A stretch of 64,000 nt of DNA, from NCBI GenBank assembly GCA_015680685.1, contig MNCI01020717.1, positions 387,625 through 451,624 of the forward strand, read 5' to 3'. Position numbers and translations under genes: made by a program. The DNA comes from Gnetum montanum. Its lineage: Eukaryota > Streptophyta > Gnetopsida > Gnetales > Gnetaceae. Positions 22,525 to 33,196 of the stretch are shown one piece after another (the stretch's first letter is position 1; every line of letters starts with the position of its first letter). The notes under the pieces were generated by a model that saw only the letters and a program-made list of their open reading frames with translations, did not search any database and had not been told where the DNA came from.

Positions 22525-24154
22525 TCTTATACCTTGACTAGATTTGATATGAAAATTGATATGTCACATCATTTATCATCCCTCATGTAATTTATCCTAG
22601 ACTGACATAAAAATTGGCAATCTACATCATTTTTCAATCATTAAACTTGGTTGTGACAAATGACATTTGAAATTGACATTCATGCCATTTTGTAGCATCA
22701 TTCCTGGAATCATTGTTTTCTATCCTAAAATTAGTTTTTATCCTTCATCTCAAAAATTTCTTAATCAATCATGCAGTTTTCCAATTCCTCTACTACATGA
22801 AATTAGGAAAATTAGCTTATTCTATGGCTATAAATTCAAGTTTTGACCATCATTTCAAGATCTTTTTGGTAATTTGATCATTCTAAGAATTTTTGAGAGA
22901 TCAAGTACATGAATCATTTTTAGCAACTTGGTGGTCTTGCAGTAACAACATTTTTCACATCATTTTTTGCAATATCATCTAGCTATATTAGGATCTAGAA
23001 GAAGCTATGGTAGGGATGTGAGTTTTCATAATTCATCTTCTATCACTAGCATTTATAGCTATAGATCCTTAGAATTCCATATTTGGTGTATTTTCTATAA
23101 AAAAAATTCTATATATTTGTAGTTTTATTTGGTTACAAAATCCTCACCATTCTCATTAGTCTTGTACAAGGGACTTTTATTCATTCATTGTATCATTAAA
23201 GCTTAAAGAAATAAAGATAGGAATTTCCCTTATTTATTTTGTTGTTGCATTCTATTGAGTTTGTACTTATGAATTCTGCTTCTTTTGCCATTGGCTCTTC
23301 TTAATTATCTTTTATGATATCATTACTTTCATCTTATTCATGTCATCTAATTTTTTATAGTTATAATTTTTATCAACATTTGCATAATCTATTATTAAAA
23401 AATATATAAAAAGTCATATGCATATAGCTTAGTTCACTGCATTATCTCACCTTAGTAATTATCATTTTTACTTTGTCAATTTTTTTATCATTTTATTAAT
23501 CTATTATTTTTTGTTACTTATATTACTTTAAATTCCATCATCATTTTCATCTTGCCTTATCATTCACATCATGCAACCCTAAGTCATCATTTGATTTGGA
23601 AGTTCATTCTTAAACTATTAGTGGTTGTGAGTAGTATTTTATCTCTATTTGATGTTTCTTCCCTTTTAGTCATTGAAACATATCATTCTATTTGAGTTAT
23701 ATAAAAAGCAATAATTTTATAGATTTTCATTCTCCTTTGAATATTGATCAATTTCTATGATTTCTAGGATGTTCGAAAGCTAGTTTTGGGCATGCTATTA
23801 TTCAAGAGTCTTGATTTGAGTTTTAGTAAATCCAAAATATCATTTGGTTCATATTAGTATTTTGGTTGTAGATTTTAAGTTTTGGAAATTCTATGAATTT
23901 TGATGGTTAGTCTTTACTATGCCCCTATTTTTGACACTTGAACTTGTGTGCATACTTGTGGGCTTTGGATGAGATAATGAATAGATGTCATTATGTATTC
24001 TAATCTAATGTAAGGATTTGTACTTGTATTTGATGGTTTTTTTCTATTAATTAAGGTTTTCCATGACTTAAGATGGATGATTTTGGGTTTATTTTGATAA
24101 TTGGACTCCTAATGATACTATAAATTCTATTTTTGATTTCTATGAATGCTTGTT
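22525..24154. other. Unassigned AT-rich DNA
   Basis: This continues the host sequence right of the copia element. Words such as ttgacat and catcatttttcaatcat recur on both sides of the copia insertion. No gene was recognised. The right part may be the beginning of the gypsy-like LTR described next. Confidence 0.45.
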
Positions 24155-25549
24155 ATAATTGATGAGGCATACCATGGTGATTTATTATTTTCTTTGAGAT
24201 GGTGCTTGTAGCATAGATTGATTATGATAATTTTCTTGGACTATTGTGTTATGATTATGTTATGACTAATGGTGCATGTAGAATAGGTTGCTTGTGAATC
24301 TAGGGTGGGTGAAGCCAACATGATGATTTGGATTAGTTAGTGAGTAGACACATTGGAGGAGTTAGAATAAATTTTGTTGGGATGCATTAATGAGGCTATC
24401 ATCTTGATTCTCATCATGAGAGTAGGATACCATAGATTGGATCTATGGTTGGTACAAGATCCAAGTGGATGTCATTATGCTTAGATATATCCTTGAGAAG
24501 GTTAGTTGCTTGGGGTTGTAGATGAGGTAACAACACTAGCACTAATGATAGATTAAGTAATGAAAAAATAATAAAAGACCTATAGGCATAAATAGTAATT
24601 TGAGTAATCATGTCAATGATCTCATGCTTACATTGAGTGTGGATGTGTCGGTTATTATAGGGGCTATATGATTGAGCATTATGAGATAATGATCCCTTGG
24701 GGTCCTAGTTGCTACTTGTTGAGTCTAAGTATGCTCATATGGATTAAGTATAGCTAATTTTCAATTGTGTTATATGTGTGATTTTCAATATTTGATTATT
24801 TTCATGATGTGCTATTAAGATTTGTTATCATGCTATTGGATAGTCATGCTTGCCTTGTGATGTGATAGACTCTTTACTATTTATGATTGATGCATATAGT
24901 TGATGTGATTATATATTGATGTGAATGGGTGCTGTGATATGATCTATTACATGAGTTATATTAACCCTATTTTAGGTTGCATAGCATACCTCACACTTCT
25001 TATCTAATGCATCATTGGACTTTCTATTCATAGGAGATATGTAAAGGTTCCTAGTTAGTCTTATACTAACCTCCTTTATATGTAGGTGATAGAGCTAGGA
25101 GCACAATAGATCAACAAGCCTAAGGGAGGTGATTATAAGTTTGGATCCATGTCCTTGTCTTTCTTTATGAATGTATTTGTGATGGATATGGATTAGTTTA
25201 CTAGTAACTTTGGTTTGAATAGTCCTTGAGCTATATTTCTTTTGTATAGCATACATGATGTATGTATATTTGTAGAAAGATTGTGTGTTGTATTAGTAGA
25301 CTAGATAGTTTGACTATTTACCTACATGACAGATAGTAGTGTTATGTATAACTCTTTTAATGTCTATATATCGTAGTACTAGAAGTTGGATATGTTATAT
25401 ATTTTCTAGTAATATTTTTATGGAGTGATTTATGGCTTCCATTGTGTTTATTTGATTCACTTTGGTTATGTTGTGCATTATCTCAGACATTTTGCTAGAT
25501 TGCTATTTCCACTTGAGCTTGGCATTGGGTGGAAATATAGGATGTTACA
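24155..25549 (+). repeat. Part of an old Ty3/gypsy LTR
   Basis: The right end reads gatgttaca and is followed three bases later by a PBS-like sequence, the usual LTR/PBS junction of gypsy elements. Its left part (24155-24505) recurs in diverged form at 26173-26520 in the same orientation, as expected for two LTRs or LTR fragments. The left limit is not determined. Confidence 0.5.
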
Positions 25550-25552
25550 TGA

Positions 25553-25568
25553 TGGTATTGGAGCAAGC
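25553..25568 (+). promoter_or_regulatory. Probable gypsy primer-binding site
   Basis: tggtattggagcaagc resembles the tggtatcagagc initiator-Met type site and sits three bases after the gatgttaca LTR end. No gag can be recognised downstream, so the element is heavily eroded. Confidence 0.5.
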
Positions 25569-26172
25569 TATTGCAATTGATATAGAATGTCATGGTATTT
25601 ATGTGATTTTCTTTACCTTTTTACTAGGAAGTATGGTCATGGTGGCCACATCCAAGGTCATGCTAGCAAAAGAAGAGAAGTGCAAGTTATGTAGAATCTT
25701 AGGTTGGGATTTTTTAATGTTTTCTTTGGCCATAGGATGAGCTATAGTGAGATCATGGTAGTGATTGTAGGTCTAGCATGAGTTACTAAAGGGTTGCATC
25801 CTTAGAAATGAATGAGATGCATGTGATACAAGAGATACTTAGGTCAAAGCAAGACAAAAAAGAAAAAAGAAGCTTAATTACATATGGCAAATGAATCCCG
25901 TGCATGCATTGAATCTTAATCTAGGTAGAGTATATCATATAGAGTGATGTAATGGGATTATATGCATTACTTACCATTGTGGGTGGATTAATAAAATTAG
26001 TGCACTTAGTCTAGTATGTTCGAAATGTATAAGTATGTTTGATATGATGAGCAGACTATAAATTGTTCATGGATAGAGTATGCCACTTGCGTATAAGTTA
26101 TACCAAATATGTTATTATGTTATTCTTTGAGATTCATGATGGATAATACCTATGTGTAGTTTGTATGAGTAC
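25569..26172. other. Unassigned remnant between LTR-like copies
   Basis: Open frames such as 25462-25740 plus cross the LTR/PBS junction and look like chance frames. No gag motif was found. Confidence 0.4.
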
Positions 26173-26520
26173 TATGATGAGGATACCATGATTATTTATT
26201 ATTGACTTTGTGATGCTGCCTGTAACACATGTTGCTTGTGAACATCAACTTGGGCTATGCATTATGATTCTATTATGATTGATGGTGCATATAGCATATA
26301 TTACTTATGATTTTAGGATGGATGGAGTTGACATGAGGGTGTGGACCGATTGGTGATAAGGTATGTTAAAGGTGTTGGAATGACTCCCCCATTGGGATGT
26401 ATTAGTGAGGCTCATTTCTTAGGCCTTGTCATGAAAGTGGAAGAGAATAGGCTAGGCCTATGACTAGTACAAGATCTAGATGGATTTAGTTACATTAAAA
26501 TATACCCTTTATAAGGATAT
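26173..26520 (+). repeat. Diverged second copy of the gypsy LTR segment
   Basis: This aligns by eye with 24155-24505 over ordered blocks: gatgaggataccatg, tatgattgatggtgca, gggatgtattagtgaggct and a block ending in tagtacaagatc. Divergence and indels are substantial, so both copies are old. Confidence 0.6.
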
Positions 26521-27235
26521 TTACCTAGGGATGTTAGCCTTTTGGAACAATCAATTAACATTCTAGACAAGATAGAGAGATAATTAATAATGGAGAAAAT
26601 TCACACCAATGGAAAATCACCTTTAATCCTACAAAATTTAGATATTATGAAAAGACAAATGATATGATAGAAAACAAGAAAACTAGCTATCTTTAATTAT
26701 TGAAAGAATATTACATCAGGGTTCCAAAACCCATAAACATCCATCAACCTCTCAAAACACTTAAATGGTGCTATAGAAAATGAGGCTCTATAACCACATA
26801 ATGACTATTTTCAATGCAAGACACAACTTATAGAGTCTTTCCCACAACTTGGAATTAAGCTTTCAATGCATAAGTAAGATATAAAAACACATAGGCCAAT
26901 TCACCAAAAAATTAACCTTAGAGCTATAACCACATATGCACTCATCAATGTGCTCTCTTACACTCTTGCTCAAGCTCATCACATGAACTTTTATGACATC
27001 TTATTATCATCTCCATGGTGATACAAGCATGAAACAAAACTAATATTTATTAACACAGTAAGAAAAAACCTTAGAAAATCTTCTTCAACTTAAAATTGAA
27101 GATCCCATGATTTTTTCATATTTTTTGCATTATTTTAATTATTTCCTAAATTGGAATAACTAATTTTAGAAGTTTCCCTACTTGTTTGGATCATCTTTGA
27201 CGTCCTTGGAATGTCTTGCTAATAAACTAGAACTG
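26521..27235. other. Unassigned AT-rich DNA
   Basis: No coding or transposon signal was recognised. It lies downstream, in sense, of the split gypsy RT at 27550-28183 and may be its decayed 3' part. Confidence 0.4.
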
Positions 27236-27475
27236 GAGGTGAGACATTTCCTTTTGGCCTAAGACATCTCCACTATCACTAAGATGTCTTAGCTAAGAAA
27301 CCTTCCTAATTTGTGAGACATCTCATAGAGATTTGAGATGTCTCATCAAAATTGGGACATCTCATTGAAAATTTCTCTTGTAGAGTCAAGACATCTCCAA
27401 AATCTTCCAAATGTCTTCTTTGAGAGTCAAGATCTTGGGTAAGATGTCACTATGGCCTCCAAGATGTCTCCACAA
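27236..27475. repeat. Cluster of agacatctc / gagatgtct words
   Basis: About ten copies of gacatctc or its reverse complement gatgtct, in both orientations, lie within 240 bp, for example gagatttgagatgtctcatc and gggacatctcattg. The spacing is irregular. This could be a decayed regulatory repeat or LTR region of the neighbouring gypsy relic. Confidence 0.65.
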
Positions 27476-27549
27476 ATCTACCTATACAAACTTGCTAAAT
27501 TGCTTACAAAAACCTACCAAATAAAGAAATTTTTAATGAACCCCCTATA

Positions 27550-28183
27550 AAAATTTGCTAAAGCAAAGGATGATCTTACCTTTCCAAAATTCTTAGGAGT
27601 TGGCTAATCCCTAATAGCCTTCACCTTGGTAGCTTCCATTTGAATTTGATTTTTAGAAACCACATGCCCCAAATATGTGATTTTCCTTTTGAAGAAATGA
27701 CTTTTCTTCCCATTGATCACCACTTGTGACTTCTCCAATTTAAGACACCTCATCTACAATTGATTCAACTCCTCTTCCTCATGAGTGCTATACATCACTA
27801 TCATTAAAAAAGATGATACAACACGTACCAATTAAATCCTTCAATACATCATGGGTCAACCTCATGAATGTAGTAGGTGCATTCATTAGCACAAATTACA
27901 TCATTAATCACTTAAAAAATTCATTCGGTCTTTTGAAATTTGTCTTTCATTCATTACAAGGCCTGATTCTAATTTGATAATAATCACTCTTTAAACTAAT
28001 TTTTCTAAACATCTCCACTTTGGTAAGGGCATCAAGGATATCATTCATTCTTGGGATAGGAAACCTATACCTCACTATTATCCCATTTACTACCTTGGAA
28101 TCAATGCACATCCTTCATTCATCATTGTCCTTCTTTGGCACTAGCATTGTTGAAACTACATAAGGTGAAATGGATTTCCTCAT
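27550..28183 (-). pseudogene. Ty3/gypsy reverse transcriptase, distal half, cut by element 2
   Basis: The minus strand reads RKSISPYVVSTMLVPKKDN, then a stop where Trp is expected, RMCIDSKVVNGIIVRYRFP, IPRMNDILDAL and VEMFRKISLKSDYYQIRIR. Later it reads LMNAPTTFMRLTHDVL, FFNDSDVYSTHEEEELNQL and KSHFFKRKITYLGHVVS. These are the successive gypsy RT blocks. The YLDD box has become FNDS, so it is dead. The frame continues across element 2 into 36949-37040, so element 2 inserted into this RT. Confidence 0.9.
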
Positions 28184-28194
28184 TGATGGAACAT

Positions 28195-28310
28195 GATATC
28201 GCATGGGCCGCGATATCGCGTATGCGATATTGCATCTGTTGCGATATCGCATCCTCCCCTGTGATATCGCGTACGCAATATTGCAGTATGCTGCAATGTC
28301 TATAAATAAG
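28195..28310 (+). promoter_or_regulatory. U3 promoter of element 2: GATATC array and TATA box
   Basis: Palindromic GATATC units, mostly within gcgatatcgc, repeat every 14-20 bp over about 75 bp. They end 30-35 bp before the tataaata box. The same arrangement occurs in both LTRs of element 1 and, in decayed form, in the other LTRs of the window. Confidence 0.75.
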
Positions 28311-28509
28311 AAGTGGCTCTCCCTTGTTCATCATCAATAGATTATATTGTAGCTAAACTTTGGCAGTTTGATCCCTCTAGAGATAGATTATTTTTCAGTG
28401 TCTGCCCATAGTGTAGTGAATGTAATTGTACGACATCCTTTATTCAAGTGTGACGTACTTGGACACACACATGACTGACAATAAAGATCGAGATTACTTC
28501 ATCATTGCA

Positions 28510-28627
28510 GCATTCACTTTGTTATTTATTTATTTAATTGTTATTTACTGCTTTNAAATAATTAGGAAAGCAGTAAATAACAATTAAATAAATAAATAAA
28601 CAAGTGAATGNNNNNNNNNNNNNNNNN
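28510..28627. other. Assembly gap flanked by an inverted copy
   Basis: There is a single N at 28555 and 17 N at 28611-28627. The sequence from about 28513 to 28554 (cattcactttgttattt onward) is repeated as its reverse complement at 28556-28610, ending acaagtgaatg. The sister LTR (near 36445-36480) has only the forward arm. This points to a gap-closure or contig-joining error and not to biology. Confidence 0.85.
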
Positions 28628-29040
28628 TTTAAGTGTGACTACTTGGTAACCCAGTGGCGTACCTAGGATCTACGCTTGGTAATCCCAGTGGTAGTCATGC
28701 ACGAAGTCCAAGATGTGTACAGATGATCAAGGAACGGATGCTCATCACACTTAGGCTAGATTATATTCTCTTACCCTTTTCCTCCTAGCTTAGCTTAGTT
28801 AATATTACTTTCCACTGCCTTTAGGAGTAGCATTAGATTAGGAACACATCATACACCTCACTCTGGGCTAAACCATACGTGAAAAATATAATACTAGCCC
28901 AGGTGGGAAGAAAGTGAACTGCGACCTAAGGATAACTGTTTAGGTGCCACAACTAGTCTATCTGCGGAGTTCGACTAGATCGCGCGTGAAAACACTCGTA
29001 TTCGTATGGTTGAGTGTAGGGGTATCTCGCCACTCATCAT

Positions 29041-29058
29041 AGGCACCATTTCCAAGGA
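29041..29058 (+). promoter_or_regulatory. Decayed primer-binding site of element 2
   Basis: aggcaccatttccaagga begins two bases after the 5' LTR end. It differs from the tRNA-Asp type site (tggcgccgttgccgggga) mainly by C-to-T or G-to-A changes, as expected for decay of a methylated CpG-rich site. Confidence 0.7.
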
Positions 29059-29179
29059 TAGTGCTAGTTATCTAGATTAGTTATATCATACAAGGTCATT
29101 GTAAAGGACTTAATGATATATCTGTTAGAAAAAATAATTATTAAAAGTCACATCTAAATTCACACACAATTTCACAACC

Positions 29180-31151
29180 ATGCCTCTCCTACAAGATTAC
29201 AATAATGCCACACTTAGTAAGGAGGTTCATTAGCAAACCAGCGAACTATATGACGATGAAGATTGGAGTACGCAGCCCGAGGTAGGGGTTTCCTATAAAC
29301 ATGAATAGAAACAACGTCATCCCAACATTAGAAAGCATAACTTACCCAATGACGATGAACCCCTATTGGCCATTACAAGCTTAACACAAATACAAGAGGC
29401 TATTCAAATCTAACATAGGCATCGTAAAAAGAGCCGTCTACCCAGGCTCGATTTAAAAAAATTCCCTACTTTTTCAAGAGGCTATGACTTAGATCTGCAT
29501 CAACATTTACAAGCCTTCTACGATGCCTACACATGGAATAACATTGATAATGGGTGGCAAAAAATTAAGCTCTTTTCCATGACACTCATTGACCAAGCAA
29601 AAGTATGGTATAGATCGTTAAAACGAAATTCAATACGATGCTGGTCAACAATGATAGACATTTTTAACGAAAAATATCAAACCTACGCAAGAGTGTCGGC
29701 CTTGAGGAAACAAATCCAAGGATGGAAATAAGCAAAACATGAACCCTTGGACATGGCCTTAGAAAGACATTATGCACTGTTAAACAACTATCCAGGCCAT
29801 GGGTTTTCCAAGGAAAGGCTAATGTACCATATCATTGATGGGCTCCGTGATGCAACAAGAGAGACCTTAGGAATGTATGCCCAAGGTCAACTATACAAAC
29901 TACAAACCCATCAAATCCAAGAGCTTATTAAGTGGGTAGCAAAAGAAGAAGGAGATATGGCTAGATGGGAGAGTGTTGAAAAATATCAACAGGACCAAAA
30001 TTTCAACCTAAAAAAGGTCCATGATTATAAGAAGGAGAAATCAACTAATCTGAAGGTGGAAACATCATCTTTGCTAATACAACAATCATTAGAAGAAGCC
30101 GAGGCAAAGATCAATAAGATGTTGGAATGGACATATCAGAAGTGTGGAGAATTTATCAACAACATTAGGGATAGAGTTTTGACAACCCAAGAAGCAGGAA
30201 AAAACATTAGACATTCGGAGAAAAAGAACGAAGGGAATAAGCGCTCAACAGCCAATCATACGTATGAATGTAACATATGCTTGTACGATCACCCCAAGGG
30301 CCAATGCCCAATATTGTTACATCTACATGAGCATTGGGGAAACACGTTACATCCAAAGTTGGTACAGAGATACTGTGTTCAATTGCAGTGGCAACAATCC
30401 CAGTCATGGGAGAGACCACCATTAGACTGGAGGCACCCTTCGTATCATCCGAATCCAAATGCTTATCACGTTCAACACCTTGTTTCTCCAATTGGGCGAA
30501 CATACTTTATCTCACCACAGTACCATTCTCCACAATACTATCAGCCCATACCTCCAACACAACCACCATCTTGTGCATCTTATACTCCTCCTAACTTTCA
30601 ACATTCTCATCCTTTACCTCCTTCTACATTGCCACCAATTGTTCCTAAGGTGCCTACACCACAACAACAACCCATGAAAGACACTTGTGCTACTGCTACT
30701 AACAGAAGTGAAAAGCCTCCTCAACATCTAAAGCGTCCTTTCTTTAAACACGGCTATAAGAAGGGACAACATAATTCAGAGGCCACTGCATCCTCCAACT
30801 TAACACAAGTCCCACACTATGATGCACCCTCATCTTCAAATCCAATGCCTCATGTAACTTCATCAGGGCCACCAACTTACACTCCAACACAACCGTGGGA
30901 GTCATTACACCAATCCTTGCATACCATCTAATGGTCCTAAACATCATAGTGGGTCAACTTATTATCTGGGAACTACATTGTATAAAGTGCCCCACTATGC
31001 TCATTATAATCAAGTGTGTGAACCCCGAGGGGACACGTATGGACCAGCCCCAATACTTCCAACATGCAAGGATCTTCATTGTCCATTTATTAATCCTTGA
31101 CATCCTCAACCATTTAGTTATGGGGGTATCCCCCATTTCAATAACAAGTAG
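29180..31151 (+). pseudogene. Gag of element 2 (broken)
   Basis: The start is the ATG at 29180 (MPLLQDYNNATL), the first in this frame after the PBS. A Retrotrans_gag core follows with FPTFSRGYDLDLHQHLQAF, WQKIKLFSMTLIDQAKVWY and SIRCWSTMIDIFNEKY. Next come YPGHGFSKERLMYHIIDGL and TRETLGMYAQGQLYKL. A zinc-knuckle-like CNICLYDHPKGQC (CX2CX3HX4C) lies near 30270, and a long Pro/His/Tyr/Gln-rich tail ends with SYGGIPHFNNK at 31151. At least four stops interrupt the first 190 codons (TAG or TAA at positions compatible with Gln). A deletion of roughly 20 bp relative to element 3, near 30900, shifts the frame before the tail. The protein would form particles and package RNA. Confidence 0.9.
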
Positions 31152-32554
31152 GGTTAATAAATATTTTCTAGTTTCTTTGATTTTTCAATTTTTGTTTTCC
31201 AGTTTTTTATTTTTCAACTTTTTGTTTTATCTTTTTATCTTTTTCTATTTTTATCTTTTTACATTTTTTGTAAGTAATCTCATCTATGAATAAAACACTC
31301 ATGTGGATCATTGGTTGAGGTGTGTTCTATGTTATTAAGTCATGAGTGGTCAATTATTTTCACAGTGAGCCCATTACATCCACTCATCCACTCTACAAAT
31401 AAGAGTGTCTATTCAAGGGTATAGTGATATTCTTGAAATTTTAAAACTTAAAATTAATTTTTTGTTCATTGTACGCATAATGAAGAAGGATGGACCAAGA
31501 GGGAATGATTAGGATGTGACATTAAGGGGACTTGTGGATTCTCTTTGGTGTCATCTGTGGGAATTATCATGCAATGTGGTTGTACTAATATCCTTGTAGA
31601 TCTAATAAAAATGGGAGTAAGAGTAATCAAAAGGGAACTATGAAAAATCAAATGCTACTCTAGGAGGTTCCACTAGAAAGGCATGCAACCATGCTTGAAG
31701 GTTGGTGGCTTCTCTGGATTCAGTATTCAAAAAGTAAAAAAAAAAGAGAAAAAGAAAATAGAAAAAAAAAGGAAAGAAAAAAACAAAGTGCCACAAAACA
31801 AATTTCACTCCTCCCTTGAACAAAACGCCAAGTGATCGTACGCCTTGTTGTTGTGGTACTCTCATAGTTTCTCATCATGGGATGAAACAATGCGATGTCA
31901 CTGATTAGAGGAATGGACTTGGTCCTAATCTTGGAACGATGGGTTAATGACACCTTAATCATGCTTTACACGTAGGATTCACTATGCCCAGGGTTAGTTA
32001 CCTCATGTCCTAATCTCTACGATCCCTGTCTATAGTTCGTCTCATCTCACTGGTCGTGTAATTGTAGCTCATGTTCCATGTAGCATAGAATTTTCATCTC
32101 ATTTCGATGATATTTACATGTGTGTGCTTTGTGGAGTTAGTGAGGATTACATCTAACCCTTCTAGTACCCACAGACGCTTTAAGTGTGGTTACACAAGGG
32201 CATTAGAGGTTGGAACCTGCTTCGGGGAGGATCCACTTGTGTAATCTTTTGTAATTCTCACTTATGACATAGCTCACACACACCATTTCTTACCCTTAGC
32301 TTAATTTTTCAATTAATTTTCTTTCCCTACTATTATCCCTCTGAATTTCAACATTCCAATGTACCATTACATACCCTTTTTCTTACCACCCAAGGTTTTA
32401 TTGATTTAATCCACACCGTCATCATTAATGGTGCCTTTTGAATTAATGAATTACCCTAGAACATTTTGATCATAACTAATGTCCTCAATTTCCAATGTTA
32501 ATTTCAAGAAAAACATTCAAAAATTTGGTAAATCCATGTGTCTCACATCACTAG
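31152..32554 (+). other. Non-coding interior of element 2
   Basis: This begins with a T-rich tract (31175-31270) and contains an A-rich tract (31733-31795). The homologous part of element 3 (about 51400-52690, opposite strand) has matching A/T-rich tracts. No conserved reading frame was seen, although several chance frames occur. Confidence 0.7.
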
Positions 32555-32775
32555 GATATCGCGTACGCGATGTATCGTACATGATATCACGTCCTCGCTA
32601 ACTATAAATAGGTACCCCCACCGCAACACTTAGCATCATTTTTCCATTCACACGTGGGGGATTTTTTAATATCGCGTACGCGATCTATCATACACGATAT
32701 CGTGTCCTCATTGCCTATAAATAGGTACCGTCACCGCAACACTTAGCATAATTTTTCCATTCACACGTGGAGGAG
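32555..32775 (+). promoter_or_regulatory. Internal duplicated U3-like promoter module
   Basis: Two tandem units have a 113-bp period. Each has atatcgcgtacgcgat (32556-32571 and 32669-32684), a second atgatatcacgtcc- or acgatatcgtgtcc-type palindrome, a TATA box (tataaata at 32603 and 32716), a ggtacc-ccgcaacacttagc block and an acacgtgg G-box-like element. The stretch catacacgatatcgtgtcc is shared exactly with the U3 of the LTR at 55509-56306. The module stands about 0.4-0.6 kb upstream of the second ORF, so it may drive that ORF independently of the LTR. Confidence 0.7.
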
Positions 32776-33029
32776 TTTTTACAATTTTTCTATGCGACTT
32801 GCGATTGTGTGACCCTTGCTTTTCTCACTCTATCTCGCTTGCTAGTACTCTGATTTGTATTCCGTTTGAACCTGCTTGAACCCGGAGTGTTCAGTTTAGT
32901 CGTGGGGGAGAGACACTCCCCGAAAAGTGCCTAACTTTTTTGAAATTTATCATCACCCAAAGGACATCAATTAGGGTATTTAACTTTAACACTTAAAATA
33001 ATTGTGCCTAAAAATCATTTAACCCTTAG

Positions 33030-33196
33030 GTATACCGGGAAAGGAAAATGGAAACCACCTAAGTCACAGGACTCATTATTACAAACATTTGGGCATTATC
33101 ACATGTGATAATAAAAGATCATTAATTAAGGCAAGTAGTAAGGTATAACTTAAATTTTAAAACAACCTTACTAACGCTTAGCCCGTGTGATTGCAG
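33030..33196 (+). other. Probable intron before the accessory ORF of element 2
   Basis: The donor ag|gtatac (33030) and the acceptor ttgcag (ending 33196) enclose 167 bp. A branch-site-like cttactaac lies just over 20 bases before the acceptor. Element 3 conserves the acceptor (ttgtag immediately before atggccccgaaa) and the branch word, although its donor is changed to ag|ctatac. Placement directly before the start codon suggests splicing within the 5' leader. RNA evidence is not available. Confidence 0.5.

Larger units (their letters stand above)
28184..29039 (+). repeat. 5' LTR of element 2
   Basis: Ends are tgatggaaca and ccactcatca. U3 has GATATC sites at 28195, 28212, 28243 and 28263 plus a gatatt variant at 28226 (spacing 17, 14, 17, 20). 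The TATA box tctataaataag lies near 28299, and an AATAAA signal lies near 28480. The middle contains an inverted copy and N bases (28555-28627) that are absent from the 3' LTR. Confidence 0.93.

Noticed and set aside
25462-25740. 92-codon frame as a possible membrane protein gene
   Set aside because: It spans the LTR/PBS junction of an old gypsy relic and has no conserved motif.
30895-31293. Open frame on plus strand resembling a hydrophobic membrane protein
   Set aside because: It is out of frame with the conserved Gag tail (read as CIPSNGPKHHSGS and ending in SYGGIPHFNNK) and runs into a T-rich tract; the hydrophobicity is a composition effect.
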